A stretch of 64,000 bases of DNA, taken from positions 1-64,000 of the forward strand of contig NZ_LT607653.1 in NCBI RefSeq assembly GCF_900095265.1, in the 5' to 3' direction. The notes under the pieces were generated by a model. The model was not told where the DNA came from. It saw only the letters and a program-made list of their open reading frames with translations, and searched no databases. The position numbers and the translations under genes are program-made. Positions 57,141 through 64,000 of this stretch are shown here, one piece after another (within the stretch, counting starts at the first letter, position 1; every line of letters begins with the position of its first letter). The stretch comes from Janthinobacterium sp. UMAB-56. GTDB lineage: Bacteria > Pseudomonadota > Gammaproteobacteria > Burkholderiales > Burkholderiaceae_D.

Positions 57141-58253
57141 ATGAGCCAGCTATTCACGCCGTACGCACTGGGGCCGCTGCAGGTGGCCAACCGCATCGCC
57201 ATCGCGCCCATGTGCCAGTACTCGGCCGACAATGGCAATGCCACCGACTGGCACATGATCCACCTGGGCCATCTGGCCCTGTCCGGCGCGGGCTTGCTGA
57301 TGACGGAAGCGACGGCCGTCTCGCCCGAGGGACGCATCTCGGCCGAAGACCTGGGCCTTTGGTCGGACGCGAATCAAGCAGCGCTGGCAAACGTGGTGCA
57401 GGCGATACGCCGCCATGCGCCGATTCCGCTGGTGGTGCAGCTGGGCCATGCGGGACGCAAGGCGTCGAGTCGCGCGCCATGGCAGGGCGGTGCCTGCGTG
57501 CACCTGGCCGATGGCGGATGGCAAACGGTGGCCCCGTCCGCCATCGCCCATGCGCCCGGCGAAACCGTGCCGCTCGCCCTCGACGAGATGGGTTTGTTGC
57601 AAATCAAGGGCGCCTTTGTCATGGCCGCCCAGCGTGTCCATGCGCTGGGTATCGACGGTATCGAATTGCATGCGGCGCACGGTTACTTGCTGCACCAGTT
57701 CCTCTCTCCCCTGTCCAATCAGCGCACGGATGCATATGGCGGCAGCCTGGACAACCGCATGCGTTTTCCGCTGGAAATCTATGAAGCCGTGCGCGCCGCC
57801 GTGCCGGCTACGGTGGCCGTGGGGATGCGTATTTCCGCCACCGACTGGGTAGCCGGAGGCTGGGAAATCGAGCAAAGCGTGCGTTTTGCGCAGGAACTCA
57901 AGCAACTGGGTGCCGACTTCATCCACGTTTCCAGTGGCGGCATTTCGCCGCAGCAGCAGATTCCCGTGGCGCCCGGCTACCAGGTGGCGTTTGCCGAACG
58001 CATCAAGCGCGACAGCGGCTTGCCTACCATCAGCGTGGGCTTGATCACGGAGGCGCAGCAGGCGGAAGACATTATTGCCAACGGCCAGTCCGACATGGTG
58101 GCGCTGGCGCGCGCCATCCTGTTCGACCCGCGCTGGCCCTGGCATGCGGCGGCCCAGCTGGGCGCGCAAGTGCAGGCGCCACCGCAGTACTGGCGTTCGC
58201 AGCCGCGCGAATTGAAGCACCTGTTCGGCGACACGACCCTGGGCCAGCGCTAG
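57141..58253 (+). CDS. NADH:flavin oxidoreductase, Old Yellow Enzyme family (YqjM-like)
   Basis: The protein of 370 residues is an FMN enzyme that reduces activated C=C bonds. IAIAPMCQYSADNG matches the Cys/Tyr pair typical of YqjM-type (thermophilic-like) ene-reductases, QLGHAGRKASSRAPW is the FMN region, and ELHAAHGYLLHQFLSPLSNQRTDAYGGS carries the substrate-binding His-Ala-Ala-His. GGAG lies before the ATG, and a TAGAAT box at 57107-57112 may be its -10. The physiological substrate is unknown. Confidence 0.93.
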   Translation: MSQLFTPYALGPLQVANRIAIAPMCQYSADNGNATDWHMIHLGHLALSGAGLLMTEATAVSPEGRISAEDLGLWSDANQAALANVVQAIRRHAPIPLVVQLGHAGRKASSRAPWQGGACVHLADGGWQTVAPSAIAHAPGETVPLALDEMGLLQIKGAFVMAAQRVHALGIDGIELHAAHGYLLHQFLSPLSNQRTDAYGGSLDNRMRFPLEIYEAVRAAVPATVAVGMRISATDWVAGGWEIEQSVRFAQELKQLGADFIHVSSGGISPQQQIPVAPGYQVAFAERIKRDSGLPTISVGLITEAQQAEDIIANGQSDMVALARAILFDPRWPWHAAAQLGAQVQAPPQYWRSQPRELKHLFGDTTLGQR

Positions 58254-58258
58254 GAGCC

Positions 58259-58340
58259 TGCTATGCTACACTGACGCTACTTCCCTATTTCTCCAGGACG
58301 CTTCGACATGCGCCATTGATACTGCCGTGCTGTGCACGGC
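58259..58340 (+). promoter_or_regulatory. Structured leader before the ABC-F gene
   Basis: An extended -10 (TGC-TATGCT, 58259-58267) is followed by a possible three-codon leader, ATG-CGC-CAT-TGA (58308-58319), with AGGA nine bases before it. A perfect hairpin GCCGTGC-tgt-GCACGGC (58324-58340) comes next. About 65 further bases lead to the ABC-F start. This could be a translation-attenuation leader; the evidence is architectural only. Confidence 0.35.
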
Positions 58341-58404
58341 CTCGCCCATCCCGCCATAGCGCTTTGCGCCGCGCGGGTTCGCCAGCCTTGCTCAAGGAGT
58401 ATCC

Positions 58405-59988
58405 ATGCCTGCCTTCCTACAACTCGACCGTCTTTCCTTGGTGCTGCCCGATGGCCGCGCCCTGTTTTCCGATTTGCAATTCACCTTTGCCCCGCAACGT
58501 ATCGGCCTCGTCGGCCATAACGGCGTGGGCAAGAGCGTGCTGGCGCGCCTGCTGGCGGGCCAGGCGCAGCCGTCTTCCGGCGCCGTGCGTTGCGACGGCA
58601 GCGTGCATTACGTGGCGCAGGAACTTGATCCGCAGCACTATCCCAGCGTGGCGGCGCTCGCCGGCATGGAGGAATTGCTGGCCGCGCTGGCGCGCATCGC
58701 CGCCGGCAGCCTCGACGAGGCCGACTACGCCCTGGTGGGCGAACACTGGGATGCCCACGCCCGCCTGCGCCAGGCGCTCGATGCGCTCGATTTGCAGCAG
58801 GTGGATGCCGACACGCCAACGAGTCGCCTGAGTGGCGGCGAACGCCAGCGCATCGCCCTGCAGTGCGCCTGGCTGTCGCAGGCGCACTGGCTGGTGCTCG
58901 ATGAACCGAGCAACCACCTTGACGCCGGCCAGCGCGCCCGCCTGGTGGCGCAGATGGCGCGCTGGCCGGGCGGTTTGCTGCTGATCAGCCATGACCGCAG
59001 CTTGCTCGAGCACGTCGATGCCATCGTCGAGCTGTCGCCGCAGGGCTTGCGCAGCTATGGCGGCAATTACGCGATGTATGCGCAGCTGCGTGCGCTGGAG
59101 CAGGCTGGCTATGCCGCCGCCCTGCAGGCGGAAAAGGCCGGCGCCAAACGCGAACAGCGCGAAGCGCAGCAGCAAAGCGAGCGCCAGCAGCGCAGGATCG
59201 GACGTGGCGAGCGCGAGGGCCGCGAAGGCAACCAAAGCAAGCTGCTGCTGGACGCGAAAAAGGAGAAAAGCCAGGATAGCCAGGGCAAGCTGCACCTGCG
59301 CGCGCAAGAGGCGCAGCAGGCGCGCCAGCAAAGGGTGATGAATGCCAGCGCCCGCTGCGCGCCCGAGGCCGAACGGCTGCTGCTGGCGCCCGAGAGCCTG
59401 GTGCCGAATGGAAAATTGATCCTGGCGCTGCGCGGGCTGGTCTTGCCGCATGGCCAGGCGCACGCGATCAACCTGGTACTGAGCGGGCCGCGCCGCCTGG
59501 CCGTGACGGGAAATAACGGCAGCGGCAAGTCGACCCTGCTGCGCTTGATCGCCGGGCAACTGGCGCCCGCCAGCGGCGAGCTGCACTGCCACGCGCAGGT
59601 GGCGTGGCTGGACCAGCATGCTGGCCTGCGAGACGGCGAGCGGAGCGCCGTGCAACGCTTGCAGGCACGCAATAGCACTGTGGCGGAAGGGGATTTGCGC
59701 ACGCGGCTGGCGCTGCTGGGCATTGCCGGCGCGCGCGCCACCATGCCCAGCCGTTTGCTCAGTGGCGGCGAGCGCATGAAGGTGGCGCTGGCGGCCGAAC
59801 TGTATGCGCAAACGCCGCCGCAACTGCTGCTGCTCGACGAACCCGACAATCATCTGGACCTGGCCAGCCTGCAGGCGCTGGAGCAGATGCTGCTGCAATA
59901 TCAGGGGGCCTTACTTGTGGTTTCGCACGACCAGGCATTTTTGGCGGCGATAAACCTTGACCCGCAGGGCTTGACATTGCATAAATGA
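58405..59988 (+). CDS. ABC-F family ATPase
   Basis: The protein of 527 residues has two ABC domains and no membrane segment. Domain 1 has Walker A GHNGVGKS, signature LSGGERQR and LVLDEPSNHLD; domain 2 has GNNGSGKST, LSGGERMK and LLLDEPDNHLDL. The linker (about residues 235-315) is highly charged and helical (KREQREAQQQSERQQRRIG), as in ribosome-binding ABC-F proteins, where it reaches towards the peptidyl-transferase centre. It could rescue or protect ribosomes; I cannot place it as EttA, Uup or a resistance type. AAGGAG precedes the ATG. Confidence 0.9.
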   Translation: MPAFLQLDRLSLVLPDGRALFSDLQFTFAPQRIGLVGHNGVGKSVLARLLAGQAQPSSGAVRCDGSVHYVAQELDPQHYPSVAALAGMEELLAALARIAAGSLDEADYALVGEHWDAHARLRQALDALDLQQVDADTPTSRLSGGERQRIALQCAWLSQAHWLVLDEPSNHLDAGQRARLVAQMARWPGGLLLISHDRSLLEHVDAIVELSPQGLRSYGGNYAMYAQLRALEQAGYAAALQAEKAGAKREQREAQQQSERQQRRIGRGEREGREGNQSKLLLDAKKEKSQDSQGKLHLRAQEAQQARQQRVMNASARCAPEAERLLLAPESLVPNGKLILALRGLVLPHGQAHAINLVLSGPRRLAVTGNNGSGKSTLLRLIAGQLAPASGELHCHAQVAWLDQHAGLRDGERSAVQRLQARNSTVAEGDLRTRLALLGIAGARATMPSRLLSGGERMKVALAAELYAQTPPQLLLLDEPDNHLDLASLQALEQMLLQYQGALLVVSHDQAFLAAINLDPQGLTLHK

Positions 59989-60067
59989 TAATTGAATGAA
60001 AAAGTACACGCTCGATGCCTGTAGGGCATGCTTCATGAACCGATGCTGAATTTTGTTTGATTGTCGG

Positions 60068-60073
60068 TATAAT
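60068..60073 (+). promoter_or_regulatory. TATAAT -10 box upstream of the RidA-family gene
   Basis: A perfect TATAAT lies 170 bases before the gene in the 254-bp gap after the ABC-F gene. No good -35 is visible at normal spacing. Confidence 0.4.
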
Positions 60074-60242
60074 CCACTGAATAACCGGGCCTATTTGTGA
60101 ACTAAAACTGCCGGTTCACCAATATGATGACGTTTAATCTGGCACTGTTGTCGGTCACTGCCGCGCTGCCAGGGCGGCCTCCTCCGTGCCCTGCCGTGCA
60201 TGAATTTTGGTTTCGCTTATATTGTTTTCTTGGAGAAATAGC

Positions 60243-60701
60243 ATGTCGTTTTACGAAAAACTCAAAGCCCTCAACATTGAACTGCCAGTCGTTGCCGCGC
60301 CAGCTGCCGCCTACGTGATGCATGCCCGCACGGGCAACACTGTCTTCCTGTCCGGCCACCTGGCCAAGAAGGATGGCAAGGTCTGGGTCGGCCAGCTGGG
60401 CAAGGACGTCACCACGGAAGAAGGCAAGATCGCTGCGCGCGGCATCGCCATCGAACTGATTGCTACGCTGCAAGACGCCTGCGGCGGCGACTTGAACAAG
60501 GTCAAGCGCATCGTCAAGGTCATGAGCCTGGTCAATTCCACTTCCACATTCACGGAACAGCACCTGGTGACCAATGGCGCCTCGGAACTGTTCGTCGAAG
60601 TCTTCGGCGACAGCGGCAAGCATGCCCGCTCCGCCTTCGGCGTGGCGCAAATCCCGCTGGGCGCTTGCGTCGAAATCGAGCTGATCGCCGAACTGGCCTG
60701 A
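60243..60701 (+). CDS. RidA (YjgF/YER057c/UK114) family protein
   Basis: The protein of 152 residues has the Rid fold; ARTGNTVFLSGHLAKKDGKVW, ARGIAIELIATLQDACGGDLNKVKRIVKVM and the C-terminal HARSAFGVAQIPLGACVEIEL are typical. RidA hydrolyses reactive enamine/imine intermediates from PLP enzymes. This longer form belongs to one of the less studied subgroups, so deaminase activity is not certain. TTGGAGAA lies before the ATG at 60243. Confidence 0.9.
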   Translation: MSFYEKLKALNIELPVVAAPAAAYVMHARTGNTVFLSGHLAKKDGKVWVGQLGKDVTTEEGKIAARGIAIELIATLQDACGGDLNKVKRIVKVMSLVNSTSTFTEQHLVTNGASELFVEVFGDSGKHARSAFGVAQIPLGACVEIELIAELA

Positions 60702-60817
60702 TCATCTGAGCATGCCGGCGCTTGCCGCCGGCTCGCCTTTTCCTCTTTTCCAGCAAGAGCGGAACCGCCATTGGGGTGGAGGGATCGGTGTATTCAAGAA
60801 AAAAACGGAGACATGTA

Positions 60818-62248
60818 ATGAAAACGAGTGAACAAGGCTTGCACCGCGGCCTGGGCGAGCGGCAGATCCGCCTGATGGCGCTGGGCGCCGCGATTGGCGT
60901 GGGCCTGTTTTTGGGGTCCGGCAACGCCATCAAGATGGCCGGTCCCGGCATCATGCTGTCGTACATCATCGGTGGCGCGGTCATCTTCATGATCATGCGC
61001 GCGCTGGGCGAAATGGCCGTGCACAATCCCGTGGCTGGCTCCTTCAGCCGCTATGCCCAGGATTACCTGGGCCCCTTGCAAGGCTATCTGACGGGTTGGA
61101 ACTACTGGTTCCTGTGGCTCGTCACCTGCGTCGCTGAAATTACCGCCGTCGCCATCTACATGGGCATCTGGTTCCCCGACGTGCCGCGCTGGATCTGGGC
61201 CCTGGCGGCCTTGGGTTCCATGGGCGCGATCAACTTGCTGGCAGTGAAAGCCTACGGCGAGTTCGAATTCTGGTTCGCCCTGATCAAGGTGGTCACCATC
61301 ATCCTGATGATTGTCGGCGGCACGGGCATGATCATCTTTGGCCTCGGCAACAATGGCGTGGCCATCGGCATCTCCAACCTGTGGACGCATGGCGGCTTCT
61401 TCCCGAATGGCGCGCAGGGCGTGCTGATGTCGCTGCAGATGGTGATGTTTGCCTACCTGGGCGTGGAAATGATCGGCCTGACGGCTGGCGAAGCGGCGAA
61501 CCCGAAGAAATCAATTCCCGACGCCATCAATTCCGTGTTCTGGCGCATCCTGATTTTCTATGTCGGCGCACTGTTCGTCATCCTGTCGATCTACCCATGG
61601 AATGAAATCGGCACCACCGGCAGCCCCTTCGTCATGACCTTCGAACGCCTGGGCATCAAGACGGCCGCCGGCATCATCAACTTCGTCGTGCTGACGGCCG
61701 CCCTGTCGTCGTGCAACGGCGGCATCTTCAGCACGGGCCGCATGCTGTACAACCTGGCGCTGCAAGGCCAGGCACCGAAGGCGTTTGCGGAAACCACGGA
61801 AAGCGGCGTGCCGCGCCGCGCCATCCTGGTGTCTGTCTTCGCGCTGCTGCTGGGCGTGCTGCTGAACTACCTGGTGCCGGAAAAAGTGTTTATCTGGGTC
61901 ACCTCGATTTCCACCTTCGGTGCCGTCTGGACCTGGGGCGTGATCCTGGTCACGCAGATCCAGTTCCGCAAGACCCTGACGCCGTTGGAAATCAAGAATC
62001 TGGCCTTCCGCATGCCGTTCGCGCCATACGGTTCCTGGATTTCGCTGGCTTTCCTGGCGCTGGTGATCGGCCTGATGGCGTACTTCCCCGATACGCGCAT
62101 CGCCCTGATGGTGGGACCAGCCTGGCTGATCCTGCTGACGGTGCTGTACTACGCGCTGGGCCTGGCGCCGAAAGAGCGGCGCGACGACGTGCCGCAAGGC
62201 TACGAGGCAGGCTGGCCGCCGGCCGATGCGCCAAAGGTCAAGAAGTAA
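60818..62248 (+). CDS. Amino-acid permease, AAT family (ProY-like)
   Basis: The protein of 476 residues has twelve membrane segments. Its start, ERQIRLMALGAAIGVGLFLG, is the APC/AAT substrate-binding region of segment 1. AGSFSRYAQDYLGPLQGYLTGWNYW and EMIGLTAGEAANPKKSIPDA are family signatures. It looks closest to the proline-type permease ProY, but specificity within AAT is hard to read. The ATG at 60818 follows GGAG by seven bases. Confidence 0.88.
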   Translation: MKTSEQGLHRGLGERQIRLMALGAAIGVGLFLGSGNAIKMAGPGIMLSYIIGGAVIFMIMRALGEMAVHNPVAGSFSRYAQDYLGPLQGYLTGWNYWFLWLVTCVAEITAVAIYMGIWFPDVPRWIWALAALGSMGAINLLAVKAYGEFEFWFALIKVVTIILMIVGGTGMIIFGLGNNGVAIGISNLWTHGGFFPNGAQGVLMSLQMVMFAYLGVEMIGLTAGEAANPKKSIPDAINSVFWRILIFYVGALFVILSIYPWNEIGTTGSPFVMTFERLGIKTAAGIINFVVLTAALSSCNGGIFSTGRMLYNLALQGQAPKAFAETTESGVPRRAILVSVFALLLGVLLNYLVPEKVFIWVTSISTFGAVWTWGVILVTQIQFRKTLTPLEIKNLAFRMPFAPYGSWISLAFLALVIGLMAYFPDTRIALMVGPAWLILLTVLYYALGLAPKERRDDVPQGYEAGWPPADAPKVKK

Positions 62249-62549
62249 GCCAGCGTAGTTGAGCTGAGCCTGAAGCGCGCCACTGCCCCTGTGCAGCGGC
62301 GCGCTTTTTATTTCATAAAAACAATTTATTCTTCGCCAGCAGGCTGGCGGGTTTGCCGGCGCAGGCCTGGCGTTGTTTCCTTGCATCAAAGTTCTGTTTA
62401 GCTGAGCCGATGAAAGCCCTATAATCGCTTAGTTTTGAAAATGGACGCGATATTTCCGGTTTTTTCCCAGGTAGGGCCGGAGCGCCGTTTTCTCTTGTTT
62501 TTACCCGTCATGTATACAAAACAAAAGCATGCCTCATAAAGGAAGTCTA
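62249..62549. other. 301-bp intergenic region: terminator, -10 box, leader
   Basis: It contains the permease terminator (62274-62309) and a TATAAT at 62420-62425, with no convincing -35 at 17 bases. An AT-richer leader of about 115 bases then runs to the next start. I see no small gene or RNA fold that I can name. Confidence 0.5.
62274..62309 (+). terminator. Terminator of the AAT permease gene
   Basis: AGCGCGCC (62274-62281) pairs with GGCGCGCT (62298-62305), with an inner CTGC/GCAG stem, and is followed by TTTTTATTT. Confidence 0.88.
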
Positions 62550-64000
62550 GTGAGCCAAACCCTGGTCCAGAAACTTTGCCGCACCAAGCCGATCGATACC
62601 ACGGTCGAATATGGTGAAGGCCTCAGCAGCAGCGGCTTGAGCCGGTCCATCGGCCTGTTTTCCCTCACCATGATCGGCGTCGGCGCCACCATCGGCACGG
62701 GCATTTTCTTTACCATGGTCGAAGCCGTGCCCAAGGCGGGGCCATCGGTCGTCCTGTCTTTCCTGATCGCCGCCATCACGGCCGGCTTGACGGCCTTGTG
62801 CTATGCGGAATTGTCGTTCCGCATACCCGCTTCCGGCTCCTCGTATTCATTTGCCTATGCCACCGTGGGCGAGTTTCTTGCCTTCATCATGGCCGCCTGT
62901 CTGCTGCTCGAATACGGCTTGGCGGGCAGTGCCGTAGCCATCGGCTGGTCGTCCTACCTGAATAACTTCCTGGAAAATGCCTTCGGCTGGCACATTCCCG
63001 AGATGCTGCGCACGCCGATGATCGTTTCCGGCCCACATGGCATGGAGTTTCATGCCGGCCATATCAACCTGCCGCCGATCTTCCTGATCTGCATGTGCGG
63101 CTTCTTGCTGCTGCGTGGCGCCAAGGAATCGGCCCTGATGAACGCCATCATGGTCATCATCAAGCTGGCGATCCTGGTGTTTTTCATCATCATCGCGTTT
63201 TCTGGTTTTAACGCCGACAATTTCTTCCCCTTCTTCAATAGCGACAATAGCAAGGGCTTTGCCGGCATGACGGGCGTCACAGCCGCTGCCGGCACCGTCT
63301 TCTTCTCCTTCATCGGCTTGGATACGGTGGCGACGGCGGGCGACGAAGTGAAAAATCCCACGCGCAATGTGCCGCGCGGCATCCTTGGCGCCTTGCTCAT
63401 CGTCACCGTGTTTTACCTGCTGGTGGCCGTGGCCGCCCTGGGCGCGCAACAAGCCAAGCTGTTCGAAGGCCAGGAAGCGGGCCTGGCGGTGATCCTGCAA
63501 AACGTCACTGGCAAGACCTGGCCCGCGCTGGTGCTGTCGGCCGGCGCCGTCATTTCCGTCTTCAGCGTGACCCTGGTAACGATCTATGGCCAGACGCGCA
63601 TCCTGTTTGCCGTCAGCCGCGATGGCCTGATCCCGAAATCGTTCCAGAAAATCCACCCGCGTACCCTGGTGCCGGTCAGCAATACCATCATCGTCTGCCT
63701 GGTGGTGGCCGTCGTGGCCGGCTCCGTCGATGCCACTTATTTGTGGGACATGGTCAGCATCGGTACCCTGACGGCCTTCATGGTGGTGTCGATCGCCGTG
63801 CCCGTGCTGCGCCACAAGCAGGGCGCCAACCGCATCGAAGGCTTCAGCGTACCGTTCGGGCCGTATGTGATTCCTGGTCTGAGCATATTGGCTTGCCTGT
63901 ACATCATGCGCGATTTGCCGCATACGACGTTTGTCGTGTTCAGCGTGTGGATGGCGGTAACGGTGGCCATTTACTTCCTGTACAGCATGCGCCATTCGCA
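62550..64000 (+). CDS. APC-superfamily amino-acid permease, cationic amino-acid transporter type (truncated by window end)
   Basis: The frame opens with GTG at 62550 behind AAAGGAAG and stays open to the last base, giving at least 483 residues, so it is cut near its C-terminus. Segment 1 reads SLTMIGVGATIGTGIFFTMV and later AGTVFFSFIGLDTVATAGDEVKNPTRNVPRGI, which is the CAT/YfnA pattern. It has at least eleven membrane segments. In this neighbourhood it may import basic or other amino acids, but specificity is not proven. Confidence 0.88.
   Translation, partial: MSQTLVQKLCRTKPIDTTVEYGEGLSSSGLSRSIGLFSLTMIGVGATIGTGIFFTMVEAVPKAGPSVVLSFLIAAITAGLTALCYAELSFRIPASGSSYSFAYATVGEFLAFIMAACLLLEYGLAGSAVAIGWSSYLNNFLENAFGWHIPEMLRTPMIVSGPHGMEFHAGHINLPPIFLICMCGFLLLRGAKESALMNAIMVIIKLAILVFFIIIAFSGFNADNFFPFFNSDNSKGFAGMTGVTAAAGTVFFSFIGLDTVATAGDEVKNPTRNVPRGILGALLIVTVFYLLVAVAALGAQQAKLFEGQEAGLAVILQNVTGKTWPALVLSAGAVISVFSVTLVTIYGQTRILFAVSRDGLIPKSFQKIHPRTLVPVSNTIIVCLVVAVVAGSVDATYLWDMVSIGTLTAFMVVSIAVPVLRHKQGANRIEGFSVPFGPYVIPGLSILACLYIMRDLPHTTFVVFSVWMAVTVAIYFLYSMRHS

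Noticed and set aside
60014-60029. Short hairpin ATGCC/GGCAT after the ABC-F gene as a terminator
   Set aside because: The stem is only five pairs and no T run follows, so it is not convincing.

Overview
The window is high-GC chromosomal DNA. Gene content and protein style suggest a betaproteobacterium of the Oxalobacteraceae (Janthinobacterium / Massilia / Duganella group); this is inferred from recognition, not from a search. Most of it is ordinary chromosome: about 50 tightly packed genes, no tRNA, rRNA, insertion sequence, prophage or CRISPR array that I could find.

Layout. 1-6.2 kb: a PagL-like lipid A deacylase, a beta-hydroxyacid dehydrogenase, an M20 amidohydrolase, a molybdopterin oxidoreductase and a lipoprotein aminopeptidase. 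6.5-9.9 kb: two tandem fadD paralogues, followed by a large REP-like palindrome (9940-10061). 10-14.3 kb: a membrane acyltransferase divergent from a membrane-anchored LytTR regulator, a Tat-type PhoD phosphatase and a YciA-type thioesterase. 14.4-21.1 kb: an ATM1-type ABC exporter, a gltIJKL glutamate/aspartate importer with a terminator-like hairpin after gltI, and a secreted amidohydrolase. 21.3-25.5 kb: pyrC, a DUF3025 gene, a Gfo/Idh/MocA oxidoreductase, an MFS permease and a translationally coupled 41-residue membrane peptide. 25.5-31 kb: a SWIM/SNF2 helicase facing recG. 31-37 kb: the conserved queA-tgt-yajC-secD-secF block. 37-42.4 kb: small regulatory and stress-type genes (ClpP-fold periplasmic protein, WYL regulator, GST, HDOD, MarR) and an AraC-family regulator resembling Pseudomonas ArgR.

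42.5-54.7 kb is the centre of the window: one long arginine succinyltransferase (AST) operon, astC-aruF-aruG-astD-astB-gdhB-astE, ending in a strong terminator. It carries every enzyme from arginine to glutamate, plus a 1575-residue NAD-glutamate dehydrogenase that takes glutamate to 2-oxoglutarate. The ArgR-like gene sits just upstream, and the astC promoter holds a TGTCGC-N8-AA element, the half-site known for Pseudomonas aeruginosa ArgR, abutting the -35 position. 54.8-64 kb: DUF2167, DUF1993 and glycine-zipper proteins, a YqjM-type ene-reductase, an ABC-F ATPase behind a structured leader, a RidA-family protein and two amino-acid permeases, the second cut by the window end.

Two architectural points stand out. 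Four convergent gene pairs overlap by exactly 4 bp at their stop codons. Several unlisted short genes and sites (41-aa and 54-aa peptides, a putative WYL operator, a palindrome at the HDOD promoter) have local sequence support. I found no clearly new defence or mobile system; the most interesting items are the regulated AST-gdhB unit, the PagL with an altered catalytic position, the REP-like element and the small genes.
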